This document shows, piece after piece, positions 47,123 through 56,824 of a stretch of DNA of 64,000 nt. The notes under the pieces were generated by a model, which saw nothing but the letters and a program-made list of their open reading frames with translations, did not search any database and had not been told where the DNA came from. Position numbers and translations under genes: made by a program. Where the stretch lies: contig JNEU01000741.1 of NCBI GenBank assembly GCA_000697475.1, forward strand, positions 1 to 64,000, read 5' to 3'. Every line of letters begins with the position of its first letter. Position 1 is the stretch's first letter. Source of the DNA: Lichtheimia corymbifera B2541 (lineage: Eukaryota; Mucoromycota; Mucoromycetes; Mucorales; Lichtheimiaceae).

Positions 47123-48213
47123 ATGTACGAGTTCCAACGTCCTGCCAACTTTCCCGCCATCCGATATACCATCGTCCGTCGAATTAATGAACAACGGAAA
47201 AAGCAAAAGGACACAGAACGCTACCTCTCTTCCACATCTTGCCCTAGCAACGGCCTTCCATCACCTCCAGTAGACCACGACGACATGTTCAAGCAAGAAG
47301 ACACTACTACTACTACTACCACTACCACTACCACTACCACTCCTACTCCTACTACTCTTCCAACCTCGACTCTTGTTGAACTATCAGGCACTCCCTCATC
47401 CGGAAATAGTTGTGCAAGCTCACCGCGAGAATCCCAACATGTCATGGATGAGAAAGCGATCCGAGACAAGATTCAGGAGCTACAAAACGAAAAGCATGAG
47501 CTTTTTCAACTCATGAAGAACCTGCTATCAAAGCAACAGCAGCAGCAACAACAACAAGAGATCCAACAACAGCAACAGCAAATCAAGATGGCGGAAGATC
47601 ATCCACTACCACCACCACCACCACCACCATCATCATCATCATTACATTCATCATCATCATTATCCATATCATCATCAAGAGTAGCACCACCTCCACCTCC
47701 ACCTGTTGTGAGCACAAGTAGTACTAGCAGCAGCAGAAGCTCAAGTTCTGAAAGGTCACCATCACCACAGACACCGCCAGTACAAGAGCAATCATCACAG
47801 CGAATGCCTCCTTTAACATCCTTGTCATCATCATCCTCTTCTTCTTCTCAGCATATGCGTTCATCATCTTTGGACCATCACCGATCTTTCCCACCTCATC
47901 CACCACCTCCACCAAGATACATGCCTTATCATCGAAGACCTCCCCCGTTGGCACCTCCTCGTTATTACAGCAGTAGATACGGCGGTAACAGTGGTGGTGG
48001 TAGACCCATGAATGGTTTTTCATCGCCTTCTTATCCTGTAAGTCGACATGATGCCACTTTACATGTTGAATCATATCACTGACATTTTATCTATCTTAGC
48101 CTCGACGCGGTCCAATGCCGTATAATCCTTCAAGGGCACCTTCTCCAGCCCTAAGAGCAACATCCTATCGTCCTTCAAGGTCGCTTTCCGACAGGCATAT
48201 TCCAAGATATTGA
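47123..48213 (+). CDS. Proline/glutamine-rich protein, GPS2-like coregulator candidate
   Basis: Two exons (47123-48037, 48100-48213) give 342 residues. I start at MYEFQRPANFPAIRYTIVRR, after the pyrimidine-rich leader; the frame is open upstream to 46835 but has no conserved content. Residues ~18-38 (VRRINEQRKKQKDTERYL) and ~110-140 (EKAIRDKIQELQNEKHELFQ) resemble animal GPS2, where a basic segment is followed by a coiled coil ending in EEKHQLFLQLKK. GPS2 is a subunit of the NCoR/SMRT-HDAC3 corepressor (the fungal counterpart is Set3C). The rest is poly-Gln, poly-Thr, poly-Pro and poly-Ser, then a basic RS/RG-like tail. The family call is tentative. Confidence 0.7.
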
Positions 48214-48728
48214 AATGTTTTAAAGGTTTCATTGTATACAGTGTTCTTTTTTCTTTTTAACCCCTCTCTCACACACTCGCTCACTATTTATCTATTGATA
48301 CTATCAACGTATCCATCCCTCTCTACCTTCTCTCTCTCCCTCTCCCTCCTCTTTCTTAGGTTGCACCAAAAAGCAAGGTGTGACAATGTACAAATGTAAT
48401 CATACTTTATCTTGTTCTTTTGCGACCCTAGTTTGTTGTTCCTTTTCTTGTGTGAAAAAAAAGACCCCCCGTTTTTTGTATATATATACCACCACCACCA
48501 TTTTGTTGTTGTGGATAGACGACATCCCATCTCTTTCCATATAAAAGCAAAACAGAGATCATCTAAAAAAGCCACGTACACACACACACACACATATCAT
48601 ATGACAACAGCATGCTGATCACTGTATTAAGAACGTCACCATCATCGTGTATATAGCCTGCTGCTGCTTTATTGCGTTTGTGATACATGGTTTCAACTAT
48701 TGCTGTTGTTGTGGATAAGGTTGTCATT
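48214..48728. other. Intergenic, tail-to-tail
   Basis: This separates the GPS2-like gene (+) and the short WIP-like gene (-). It holds pyrimidine tracts and an (AC)n run near 48580-48596. No gene is seen. Confidence 0.5.
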
Positions 48729-49022
48729 TTAGCGTTGCCCCAAAAGATGAGACAAGTCAATGGGTATAGCTACAATGCCTGATGAGTACTACTGCTCACC
48801 ATCATCATCATCATCAAATAACAACTTACAGCATCCTGTTTCTGCACCTGTGGGATAACGTCGTAACCGCTTCTCAAAGGGTGGTGGGGGTGGAAACTCT
48901 TTTTGTGAATGAAACGTCCATTTGCCTGCTTCGGTTTGCGGCGGTTCTGGAATGTCGACATCAAGTGAGTGGAACGATGGCTGAACAGGGATTGTCGACA
49001 AGCGTAAATGAGGCGACTGCAT
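48729..49022 (-). CDS. Short protein like the WASP-binding C-terminus of verprolin/WIP
   Basis: Two exons (48830-49022, 48729-48778) give 80 residues starting MQSPHLRLSTIPVQPS. The core GKWTFHSQKEFPPPPPFE, then RRYPTG and IPIDLSHLL, follows the order of the WASP/Las17-binding tail of fungal verprolins (W/FxF, Pro-Pro, YPSGRG, SxPLDLS). No proline-rich or WH2 exon is visible upstream on this strand as far as the STE50-like gene. The frame continues to 49145 unspliced, but that part lacks homology. The locus is therefore either a truncated remnant of a verprolin gene or a free-standing binding module. The ATG at 49022 could instead be internal to an exon whose acceptor is ATGCAG. Confidence 0.5.
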
Positions 49023-49216
49023 TGTGTGTATATTATGAGTGTGTGGAAAGAATAAAACTAAAAAGGGAGCCAAGTTTCCTTGGATACCACCCAGCTTCGC
49101 ATGAAATGTATTCCCGACCCACACCCATAACCGAACCATGATCATAATAAACTAGCCAGTAGCAAGGTCATGTTCATCAGAATGTGGCTCAAGTGGTGCG
49201 ATCACCTTACAAACAA

Positions 49217-49354
49217 TTAACTTTTATTCATCTTTATATACATGCTGTTGTCAGGATCAAACAACGATGGGCATCCTTTGAAACACTGTACGTAGTCATC
49301 TACTAGATTATCCCCAAAGTTTCCATCATGCTTGCAATGGGCGAATAAAGTCAT
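49217..49354 (-). CDS. Hypothetical 45-residue Cys-containing ORF
   Basis: A minus-strand frame from ATG 49354 to 49217 encodes MTLFAHCKHDGNFGDNLVDD and then YVQCFKGCPSLFDPDNSMYI. The composition is protein-like, with three Cys, but there is no partner exon or known family. It may be a remnant. Confidence 0.2.
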   Translation of the reverse strand: MTLFAHCKHDGNFGDNLVDDYVQCFKGCPSLFDPDNSMYIKMNKS

Positions 49355-49399
49355 ATAAAGAGCATTGGTGATTGTGTGACATTATTTTAATAGGTAACC

Positions 49400-49513
49400 A
49401 TGTCATCTCCTAAATCCGAAAAGTCCTTCCAAGATACTGGTGGTGTCATTCAAGTTGGTTTGGTTGAGGGTGTCTTCAAATCATTCGCCTTCACAATGGG
49501 ATCAGCCACGTGA
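49400..49513 (+). CDS. Hypothetical 37-residue ORF, possibly a first exon
   Basis: Context ACCATGT at 49400 opens MSSPKSEKSFQDTGGVIQVG and continues to a stop at 49513. A TTTTAATAG acceptor-like site precedes it, so it may follow a 5' UTR intron. A GTGATT donor near its end and CATCCACAG downstream could extend it by a few basic residues. No family is recognised. Confidence 0.3.
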   Translation: MSSPKSEKSFQDTGGVIQVGLVEGVFKSFAFTMGSAT

Positions 49514-49704
49514 TTGATAATCCTTCTCTGTTTTTATTCATAAAACTATTGCATCCACAGCAAGAGAAAAAGGTGTCGTTGATGTTATCGAGCGAGAGAA
49601 ATGAAAGAGAGAGAGAGCGACACAGACGATAACATCTGCACAACAAGCATCCGCTTTCAACGACCGCCCTCACCCTTCTTTTTCCTTTTGCAACACAACT
49701 CAAC

Positions 49705-51611
49705 ATGGATAATGTGCTCACCTGGGACGAGAACAAAGTGAGCAAATGGCTTGCATCGATTGGTTACTCTGCATACGAAAAGCAGTTCAAAGGTGTGTGT
49801 GTGTGTGCTTACTGTTGTTTCGTTGTTTGCTCATTGACGTTGCTCTCTCTTTCCCCCCCCCAGAACACGGCATTACTGGCGATGTGCTTGTTAATCTCGA
49901 CCATGAAACGCTCAAAGATCTATCTATGCATTCGGTTGGACAACGCATGGAGATACTTAAGCACATATATACCCTGAAAGCCCTTTGGCGTATACCTTTG
50001 AACGAGTGGGATTATGTTCCTCCAAGTATGTATATACCCTCTATCTCTTCTGATCGATAAATAGATATTAACTCCATTCTTTTGTATAGCTGTTCTTTAT
50101 GAAAACGTAAGAGGATGGCTAAAATAGCGCGTTACAGCATGTTATCTAATACGATGGTATCAGGATTGGCTTGGACAGAATGGAATGGCTGATTATCGCA
50201 AAATCGAAGCTGCATTTCATGAACGAGGTACGTTGTTGGCTGGCAAACAAGGAGAAAGAGGATATTAACACGTGTATTGATCTAGACGGCCATATGAGAC
50301 AACTTACAGAAGAGCTTCACCGTGTCAGTAACGAGATGATGCGATTGAGAGAGGAGATGGGTCAGCATTGGAAACTTCCCAAGGATAAAAAGGTAAAGTT
50401 AGGATATGGATTATACAATGGATCATACTAACAACAACAGCCTTTACCTGTCTTTGAAATCGAAAAGTCGCCATCCACGACATCCGCACCTAAAGCAGTC
50501 GCCCACTTTATGCAAAAGTCTGGCCAGCTCTTAACACCACCTTCATTATCTTCCAATCATGGTGGCACCAATGGCGATTACTTTAGCAATTCGTCTTTCA
50601 CCTCGCTTGACAAGTCGGTTAGTGACGAAGTAAGTGGTTCGATTATTTTTAAAAAGTGTGGTGGCAGCGGACTGACTTTTTTTCTTCTCCTCAGATCAAG
50701 CCCGCTGGTCCTAATGTCATGGTGAATGATGGAGGAGCAATCAAAGTGTATGGAGACAAGATATCCAACAATTCCAAGGTTGAACTGGAGTCATCAAAGA
50801 ACGTCAGGCTTTTATTGGATGATACATGCGCCAAGGTCATTACATCTGCGCTCAAAAAGTATAATGTCGTCGCTGACTGGCAACAATATTCGCTTTGGAT
50901 TCAATATGGTCCCTATGACAACCCACAAGGTAAATCACATAGTTATGTTGTGTGGGTAATTTGCTAATTGGGATTATAGAACGTCAGTTGGGATACGACG
51001 AGAAGCCGCTAAAGATTTCACAAAAGCTCAAAGAAGCCAAGCAGAATCCAGTATTTGTGCTCAAGCATGTCAAAGACAACAAAGTATTCAACCCTGCACA
51101 GCATGCATCGAATAGCTCTGACAACAAAATGGAAGGATCTTCGAGTCGATCGAATCACTTGTTGAATGCATTTACATCACCACGCCCTGCACCTAAACCG
51201 ACTCCACCCATCACCTATGACGATGACCATCATAGTGGAAGATCCACACCACAGAATGGAAACGGATGGAAGAATAGCTCGGCTGATAAACGAACATTGG
51301 AGCATCCCAAAACAGCAATTACATCAGGGCGAGTAGGATATGAAGTCGTCGTACCCGTCATGTCATCCTCTATATCGACACCGACTCCATCAACATCTTC
51401 CGTGGGAGGAAATGACACGCCACCTTCTTCTTCTACGACTAATACGACTACGACTACTACTACTACTACACTTACGCCATCATCAGCAAAACGCGCTGGA
51501 ACGATCAACAGAAAGCCATCTGAAAACTTGTTGAGCGAGCTTGGATTAGAAAGCGGGATGGCCAATGTGATATACACGATCATGATGGATCAAAATCAGA
51601 ATGGGAACTGA
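49705..51611 (+). CDS. STE50-like adaptor with SAM and Ras-association domains
   Basis: Eight exons (49705-49792, 49864-50025, 50090-50106, 50164-50227, 50286-50392, 50441-50629, 50695-50929, 50980-51611) give 497 residues. The SAM domain (~1-75: WDENKVSKWLASIGYSAYEK, DHETLKDLSMHSVGQRMEIL) is followed by a coiled coil (LTEELHRVSNEMMRLREEMG). The Ras-association domain comes later (VRLLLDDTCAKVITSALKKY, GYDEKPLKISQKL, PVFVLKHV). In yeast this layout links Cdc42 and Ste11 MAPKKK to osmotic and mating signals. Exon 3 is a 17-nt microexon; skipping it breaks the frame, which supports it. The C-terminus is long and Ser/Thr/Pro-rich. Confidence 0.9.
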
Positions 51612-51769
51612 AGCCAAGTTTTCAATATACCAGTTTTTCTCTATTTTCCAAGTTACGTTTTCTATTTCATGGGTTGTGGTGGTTATCGGCGATCGATGTT
51701 TCACAAACTGAAACTTGTGGCATAAGTCATTGGGACAATCCATCCCTCCCCCCTTGTCTTTTTTTTCTT

Positions 51770-51792
51770 TCTCTCTCTCTCTCTCTCTCTCT
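51770..51792. promoter_or_regulatory. (CT)n tract in the eEF3 5' leader
   Basis: A pyrimidine run of about 23 bases ends 21 bp upstream of the eEF3 ATG. Such tracts lie upstream of strongly expressed fungal genes; the regulatory role is inferred. Confidence 0.6.
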
Positions 51793-51813
51793 ATTTTTCT
51801 ACCTTATTCAATC

Positions 51814-54800
51814 ATGTCGTTAATGCCTGGTACCAGCACAGCTAGTGGAGCTGCTCACGCTGCTGATGATGCCAAGCGACGATCCATTATTAATCTTATG
51901 AAGACCAAGCGTGTGCGTATCGGGGATAAAGAGGCAAAGGAGGCAAAGGATCTTCTCGGAAAATTGTACGCCACCCAAGATGATGAGGAACGACGTGAGC
52001 TTGCCAAGGAAGCTGCAGCTTATGCCAATGCTTATGGTGTACGATCCCTCAAGGCGTGCCATTTGTACAGTGCCATTTCGCATGAATTGTTTGCCAAAAA
52101 GATCAAGCAGCCTGAGGTGCTTGCCTCCATGGAGTTGACATTGTACTTGTGTGATGTCAATGAAACGTTACACGGTGTGATGGATCCTCATTTGACTAGT
52201 CTATTGCCTCCATTGTTGGATTTGCAAGGTGACAAGCAGGCCAAGGTCAAGGAAATGGCAGCCATGACAGCCAAGCGTTTAGTATCAGCAGTGAATCCAT
52301 CGGCGACTCGAATGCTATTGCATGTTTTATTGACTGGATTGGAGAATTCTCGAAAGTGGCCTACCAAGATGTTATCTCTTTCGTTGATTGAAGAATTGGC
52401 ACGCAAGAATCCAATGCAGCTCTTGCCATGCATTCCAGACTTGATTCCAGTGGTATCGGATACCATGTGGGATACCAAGGCCGAAGTCAAACGGGCATCT
52501 ACCCAATGCATGAAGACCGTCACCGAATTGCTTGACAACAAGGACATTGAGCGCTTTATCCCTGCTGTCATCGAATGCATCAATCATCCCGACAAAGTAC
52601 CCGAAACCATTCATCAATTGGGTGCTACGACCTTTGTGCAAGAAGTCGATGCTGGTACTTTGTCTCTCATGGTGCCCTTGTTGGCTCGTGGTTTACGTGA
52701 ACGTCAAACGCCTATCAAGCGCAAGGCTGCTGTGATTATCGACAACATGTGTAAGCTCGTGGATGATCCTGAAGTGGCTGCTCCTTTCCTTCCCGTATTG
52801 TTGCCAGAGCTTGATCACGTGCATGACATCGTGGCTGATCCCGAGTGCCGTGGTGTTGTCAACAAGGCCCTTGCTACTCTTAAGCGCATTGGTGCCACAG
52901 AGGAAGGTGTTCAAGTACTCACCGATACTGAAAAGCGAGACAAGGTGACCAAGACTTTGGATCATTTGATGCCTACAAAGTTGGAAGGTTTCTGGAGTCC
53001 TGTACGCAAGTTCATGATTGAAGTGGCAGTGGCCCTGTCTTTGGCACGCGATTTCACCAAGGCATCATGGGTTAGTGCAATCGGTCCACATGCAGGCACG
53101 TGGCTTTTGGTCACAGGTCGTGAACATGGTGATTGGGGTGAAGAACAAGAACACGAGGCTGAAAAACTTGCTACGGCTGCACTGGCTCATTGTGAAGAAG
53201 CTGTTGCTTTCCATGCACCTGAGGAAGAAGATGATGATGAAGGTGAAGAGCTTTGCAACTGTGAATTCTCTCTTGCTTATGGTGCCAAGATTTTGCTCAA
53301 CCGTACTACACTCAAGCTCAAGCGGGGTCGTCGTTATGGCCTATGTGGTGCCAATGGCTGTGGCAAATCCACTCTCATGCGTGCTATTGCCAACGAGCAA
53401 GTGGAAGGTTTCCCTCCAAAGTCAGTACTCAAGACGGTCTATGTGGAACATGACATTGATGGCTCTCAGGCGGATACCGGTTTGGTCGACTTTATTGCTG
53501 AATCCAAAGGTGTGGAGCAATCCGACAAGGCAGAGATTGCACGTATTCTTCTCGATTATGGCTTCAGCGAAGATATGGTCAAGTTCCAAAACATTGGCTC
53601 TCTTTCAGGTGGTTGGAAGATGAAGTTGGCACTTGCACGGGCCATGTTGATGAATGCCGATATTTTGCTCTTGGACGAACCTACCAATCACTTGGATGTG
53701 GTCAATGTGGCATGGCTTGAGAATTACTTGTTGGGCTTGAAGACTGTCACCTCCATCATTGTGTCCCACGATTCTGGTTTTTTGGATCACGTGTGCTCTG
53801 ACATTATTCACTATGAAGGCAATTACAAGCTCAAGCGATACAAGGGCAATCTTTCCGAATTCGTCAAAAAGGTGCCCCGTGCTGCTGCTTATTATTCATT
53901 GGATGCGGCTCAGTTGACATTCAAGTTCCCAGAGCCAGGTTATCTTGAAGGTGTCAAGACCAAGGAGCGTGCCATTCTCAAGATGAAGGATGTCGACTTT
54001 CAGTATCCTGGTACTTCAAGAAAGCAGCTCAAGGGTATTACCATGCAATGTTCATTAGCAAGTCGTGTGGCTGTTATTGGTCCCAATGGTGCTGGCAAGT
54101 CTACGCTGATCAAGTTGTTGACGGGTGAGATGGAGCCTACGTCTGGTACTGTTTGGAAGCACCCCAACCTGCGTATTGCTTATGTCGCACAGCATGCTTT
54201 CCATCACATTGAGAAGCACTTGGATTCTACACCCAATGAATACATCCAATGGCGATATGCAACCGGTGAGGATCGTGAAGAGCTCGATAAGGTGGATCGT
54301 CAAGTGACTGAGGAAGAAGAAAAACAAATGAATCAAGCCTTTGTTATTGATGGCGAGAAGCGTATTGTCGAGGAGATCGTGGGTCGTCGCAAGCTCAAGC
54401 AATCTTATGAATATGAAGTCTCATGGGTTGGCAAGTCATCAGTGGACAATACTTGGATCTCTCGTCAACGTCTTGAACAAATGGGTTTCGGTAAAAAGAT
54501 TGCCGAGTGTGATGCTCAAGAAGCTGCAAAGTCCGGTCTTACTCGTCCACTCACTGCCAAGGAAATCGAAAAGCATCTATCTGAAGTGGGTCTGGAGCCT
54601 GAGTTTGCAACCCATTCTCGCATCCGTGGTCTTTCTGGTGGTCAAAAGGTCAAGTTGGTTATCGGTGCTGCCATGTGGAATCGTCCTCATATGTTGGTCC
54701 TTGACGAACCTACTAATTATCTGGATCGTGAGTCGCTTGGTGCTCTTGCAAGTGCTATTCGGGAGTATGGTGGTGGTGTCGTTATTGTCACTCACAATCG

Positions 54801-55068
54801 AGAATTCTCGGAAGCCCTTTGCCAAGAAGTCTGGAAGGTCGACAATGGTGAACTTGTTGCTTCAGGCCATAATTGGGTCACAGGTCAAGGCACAACAGTG
54901 ATCAAGGAGGAAGAACAGGAGGATATGGTGGATGCTCAAGGAAACACCATCAAGGCTGTCAAGAAGAAGGAGAAGCTTAGTTCTCGTGAATTACGTAAAA
55001 AGAAGAAAGAACGCATGGAACGTCGCAAGCGTGGTGAAGAGGTGTTCTCTGATGAAGACGAGTGGTAG
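51814..55068 (+). CDS. Translation elongation factor 3 (eEF3)
   Basis: A single uninterrupted exon encodes 1084 residues (yeast eEF3: 1044). N-terminal HEAT repeats (~60-370) precede two ABC cassettes. The first has Walker A GANGCGKST at ~512, signature LSGGWKMKLALARAM at ~597 and Walker B ILLLDEPTNHLD. The second has Walker A GPNGAGKST at ~756, signature LSGGQKVKLV at ~939 and LVLDEPTNYLD. A chromodomain insert (YEYEVSWVGKSS) interrupts the second cassette, the hallmark of eEF3. The C-terminus is Lys/Arg-rich. eEF3 is the fungal ATPase that releases E-site tRNA from ribosomes. It is the only long intronless gene in the window. Confidence 0.97.
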   Translation: MSLMPGTSTASGAAHAADDAKRRSIINLMKTKRVRIGDKEAKEAKDLLGKLYATQDDEERRELAKEAAAYANAYGVRSLKACHLYSAISHELFAKKIKQPEVLASMELTLYLCDVNETLHGVMDPHLTSLLPPLLDLQGDKQAKVKEMAAMTAKRLVSAVNPSATRMLLHVLLTGLENSRKWPTKMLSLSLIEELARKNPMQLLPCIPDLIPVVSDTMWDTKAEVKRASTQCMKTVTELLDNKDIERFIPAVIECINHPDKVPETIHQLGATTFVQEVDAGTLSLMVPLLARGLRERQTPIKRKAAVIIDNMCKLVDDPEVAAPFLPVLLPELDHVHDIVADPECRGVVNKALATLKRIGATEEGVQVLTDTEKRDKVTKTLDHLMPTKLEGFWSPVRKFMIEVAVALSLARDFTKASWVSAIGPHAGTWLLVTGREHGDWGEEQEHEAEKLATAALAHCEEAVAFHAPEEEDDDEGEELCNCEFSLAYGAKILLNRTTLKLKRGRRYGLCGANGCGKSTLMRAIANEQVEGFPPKSVLKTVYVEHDIDGSQADTGLVDFIAESKGVEQSDKAEIARILLDYGFSEDMVKFQNIGSLSGGWKMKLALARAMLMNADILLLDEPTNHLDVVNVAWLENYLLGLKTVTSIIVSHDSGFLDHVCSDIIHYEGNYKLKRYKGNLSEFVKKVPRAAAYYSLDAAQLTFKFPEPGYLEGVKTKERAILKMKDVDFQYPGTSRKQLKGITMQCSLASRVAVIGPNGAGKSTLIKLLTGEMEPTSGTVWKHPNLRIAYVAQHAFHHIEKHLDSTPNEYIQWRYATGEDREELDKVDRQVTEEEEKQMNQAFVIDGEKRIVEEIVGRRKLKQSYEYEVSWVGKSSVDNTWISRQRLEQMGFGKKIAECDAQEAAKSGLTRPLTAKEIEKHLSEVGLEPEFATHSRIRGLSGGQKVKLVIGAAMWNRPHMLVLDEPTNYLDRESLGALASAIREYGGGVVIVTHNREFSEALCQEVWKVDNGELVASGHNWVTGQGTTVIKEEEQEDMVDAQGNTIKAVKKKEKLSSRELRKKKKERMERRKRGEEVFSDEDEW

Positions 55069-56824
55069 ATTATTTATTGTTGTTGTACTTGCTTTTTCTT
55101 TCTTTCAATGAATAATACACATTTTGTTGAGTTTTCTCGATTCATACGTTTGTCCTTGGTTGGTTGGCAATAAGCTTAGACTTGTGTATATGTATGCTTG
55201 ACATCTTAATCATTATTTCTATCGTTTTCCAAAGAAAGCAAATTAAGAAATACACATATATTTGCTTACAATCTAGGAGCTTGTACAGGTACTTGCATGT
55301 CTTTTATGATATCTAGCACCACACGTCTGCTGCAGTATTCTGCATATATGCAAGCAACAGCAACAGTGGTTATATGAGTCTAGCCTCTCGGTCGCTCTTC
55401 CTCATCATACATCGTAGTGCTACAATAAGATGGGTATGTTTCATTGGGGATGATGAAGGGATAAAAAATATACGTTGTATCCTGAACAGGGGAGACAGGT
55501 ACGATGATGGATGTTCATTGTTTGGGTGATGACAGCTCCCATGACGATCCCATTTATTTATCAAACATCCAGAGATGTAACCTTTTTGGTCAAAAGTCAT
55601 TGTCTTTTTGTCGTTACTCCCTTTTTGTGTGCAGGGTCCATTAACCATATGTATTATCAATCACGATGGTCATGGGGCCAATATACCAGCGGCAATTTGA
55701 CTTGTATGGGAGGAGGTGAGAAGCAGGAAGCAGGGTGATAGTCCAGAAAACATGGAAACAGCACTTGACACATAACAGATCCTCGCTCTTCCCCCATATA
55801 CCATCTTGATCCTCATCGCCCCTTTACCTCTTACTCGCAGCTCGTGTACCCCTGAAAACGTTAACTGATGTGCCTTATCTAGGTCCATCCTTATTCTTCA
55901 CCACCACGAGAGTGCCTCATGAACATACACGTACACTTTATATTTTAAACTTGCTGCATGAAAAAGATGGAGTCACTTGGTCCTTATATAAAACCACACA
56001 CATATTCCTTGACATCCTGCCTAGACTCTCTCTCCTTGTTGTAACGCCTTGTACATTAACAATCATCACTACCACCACCACTACTCTGAGTGCCATCATC
56101 AAATGGAACCAAAGATATCGTCAGCAGTCTATATCAAACCTTTGAATCTGGAAGGTGGTCAATGGTAATGTCACATACTGGAACTATGAACCATATTACA
56201 TAAAGCTCACGCATGATGACATATAGTGCCTGGTGTGGCAAGTATGGTCATCAACGTCTCGCTTGCCCACTTCTCAAGTAAACATGCACACGATCACGTA
56301 TCAGTTGACACCTCCATTCGTTTAAACACCACCTATGATGATGATGGCGATGAATCCCTCCTCTTCTATACTATTACTACCACGTACCCATTGCCCTACA
56401 CCTTCCTTTTTTTACATATTAGTATTGTTTATGTTGTCGTTCATGATTTCCACTGCACTTCCACCCTAATACGTTCTGATTTCATTTTCATTTTTGCGCA
56501 GTAAAGTTGATACTTTTGGGTTTTATGCTAATGAATCAAAGGGAAAAAGTGTCATGTGCATCCATTGGCCGCTCGCCACGATGTGTCCCGCGGTCCTCGA
56601 ATCTTGTCGCGACTTGTACAAAGCCGACAGGCTGGCACGCAACTCTTGTCTCTTCTCATCTAACCTCTGGGGATCACTCTCTTTTGAACAGCTCGAGTTT
56701 AACTACGGGTACGTGTCTTCATTTCCATAATGGCATCATCTGTATCGCATTGGGTTCAAAAACAGCTCATGTGGTTTATTCTCTTTGGTTGTCTTATTAC
56801 TAGAGGTTTACATGTCCTTGCACC
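55069..56824. other. Intergenic upstream of coatomer alpha
   Basis: This 1.75-kb gap holds the eEF3 3' end and coatomer promoter. Frames at 56226-56803 look like leader sequence; no domain or splice model holds. Confidence 0.45.

Noticed and set aside
47290..47350. Triplet-repeat tracts suggestive of a CRISPR-like array
   Set aside because: These are ACT/CCA/TCA codon runs encoding poly-Thr, poly-Pro and poly-Ser; there are no spacers.
52188..54825. Several 80-200 codon frames inside eEF3 on both strands
   Set aside because: They are shadows of the strongly supported eEF3 frame.
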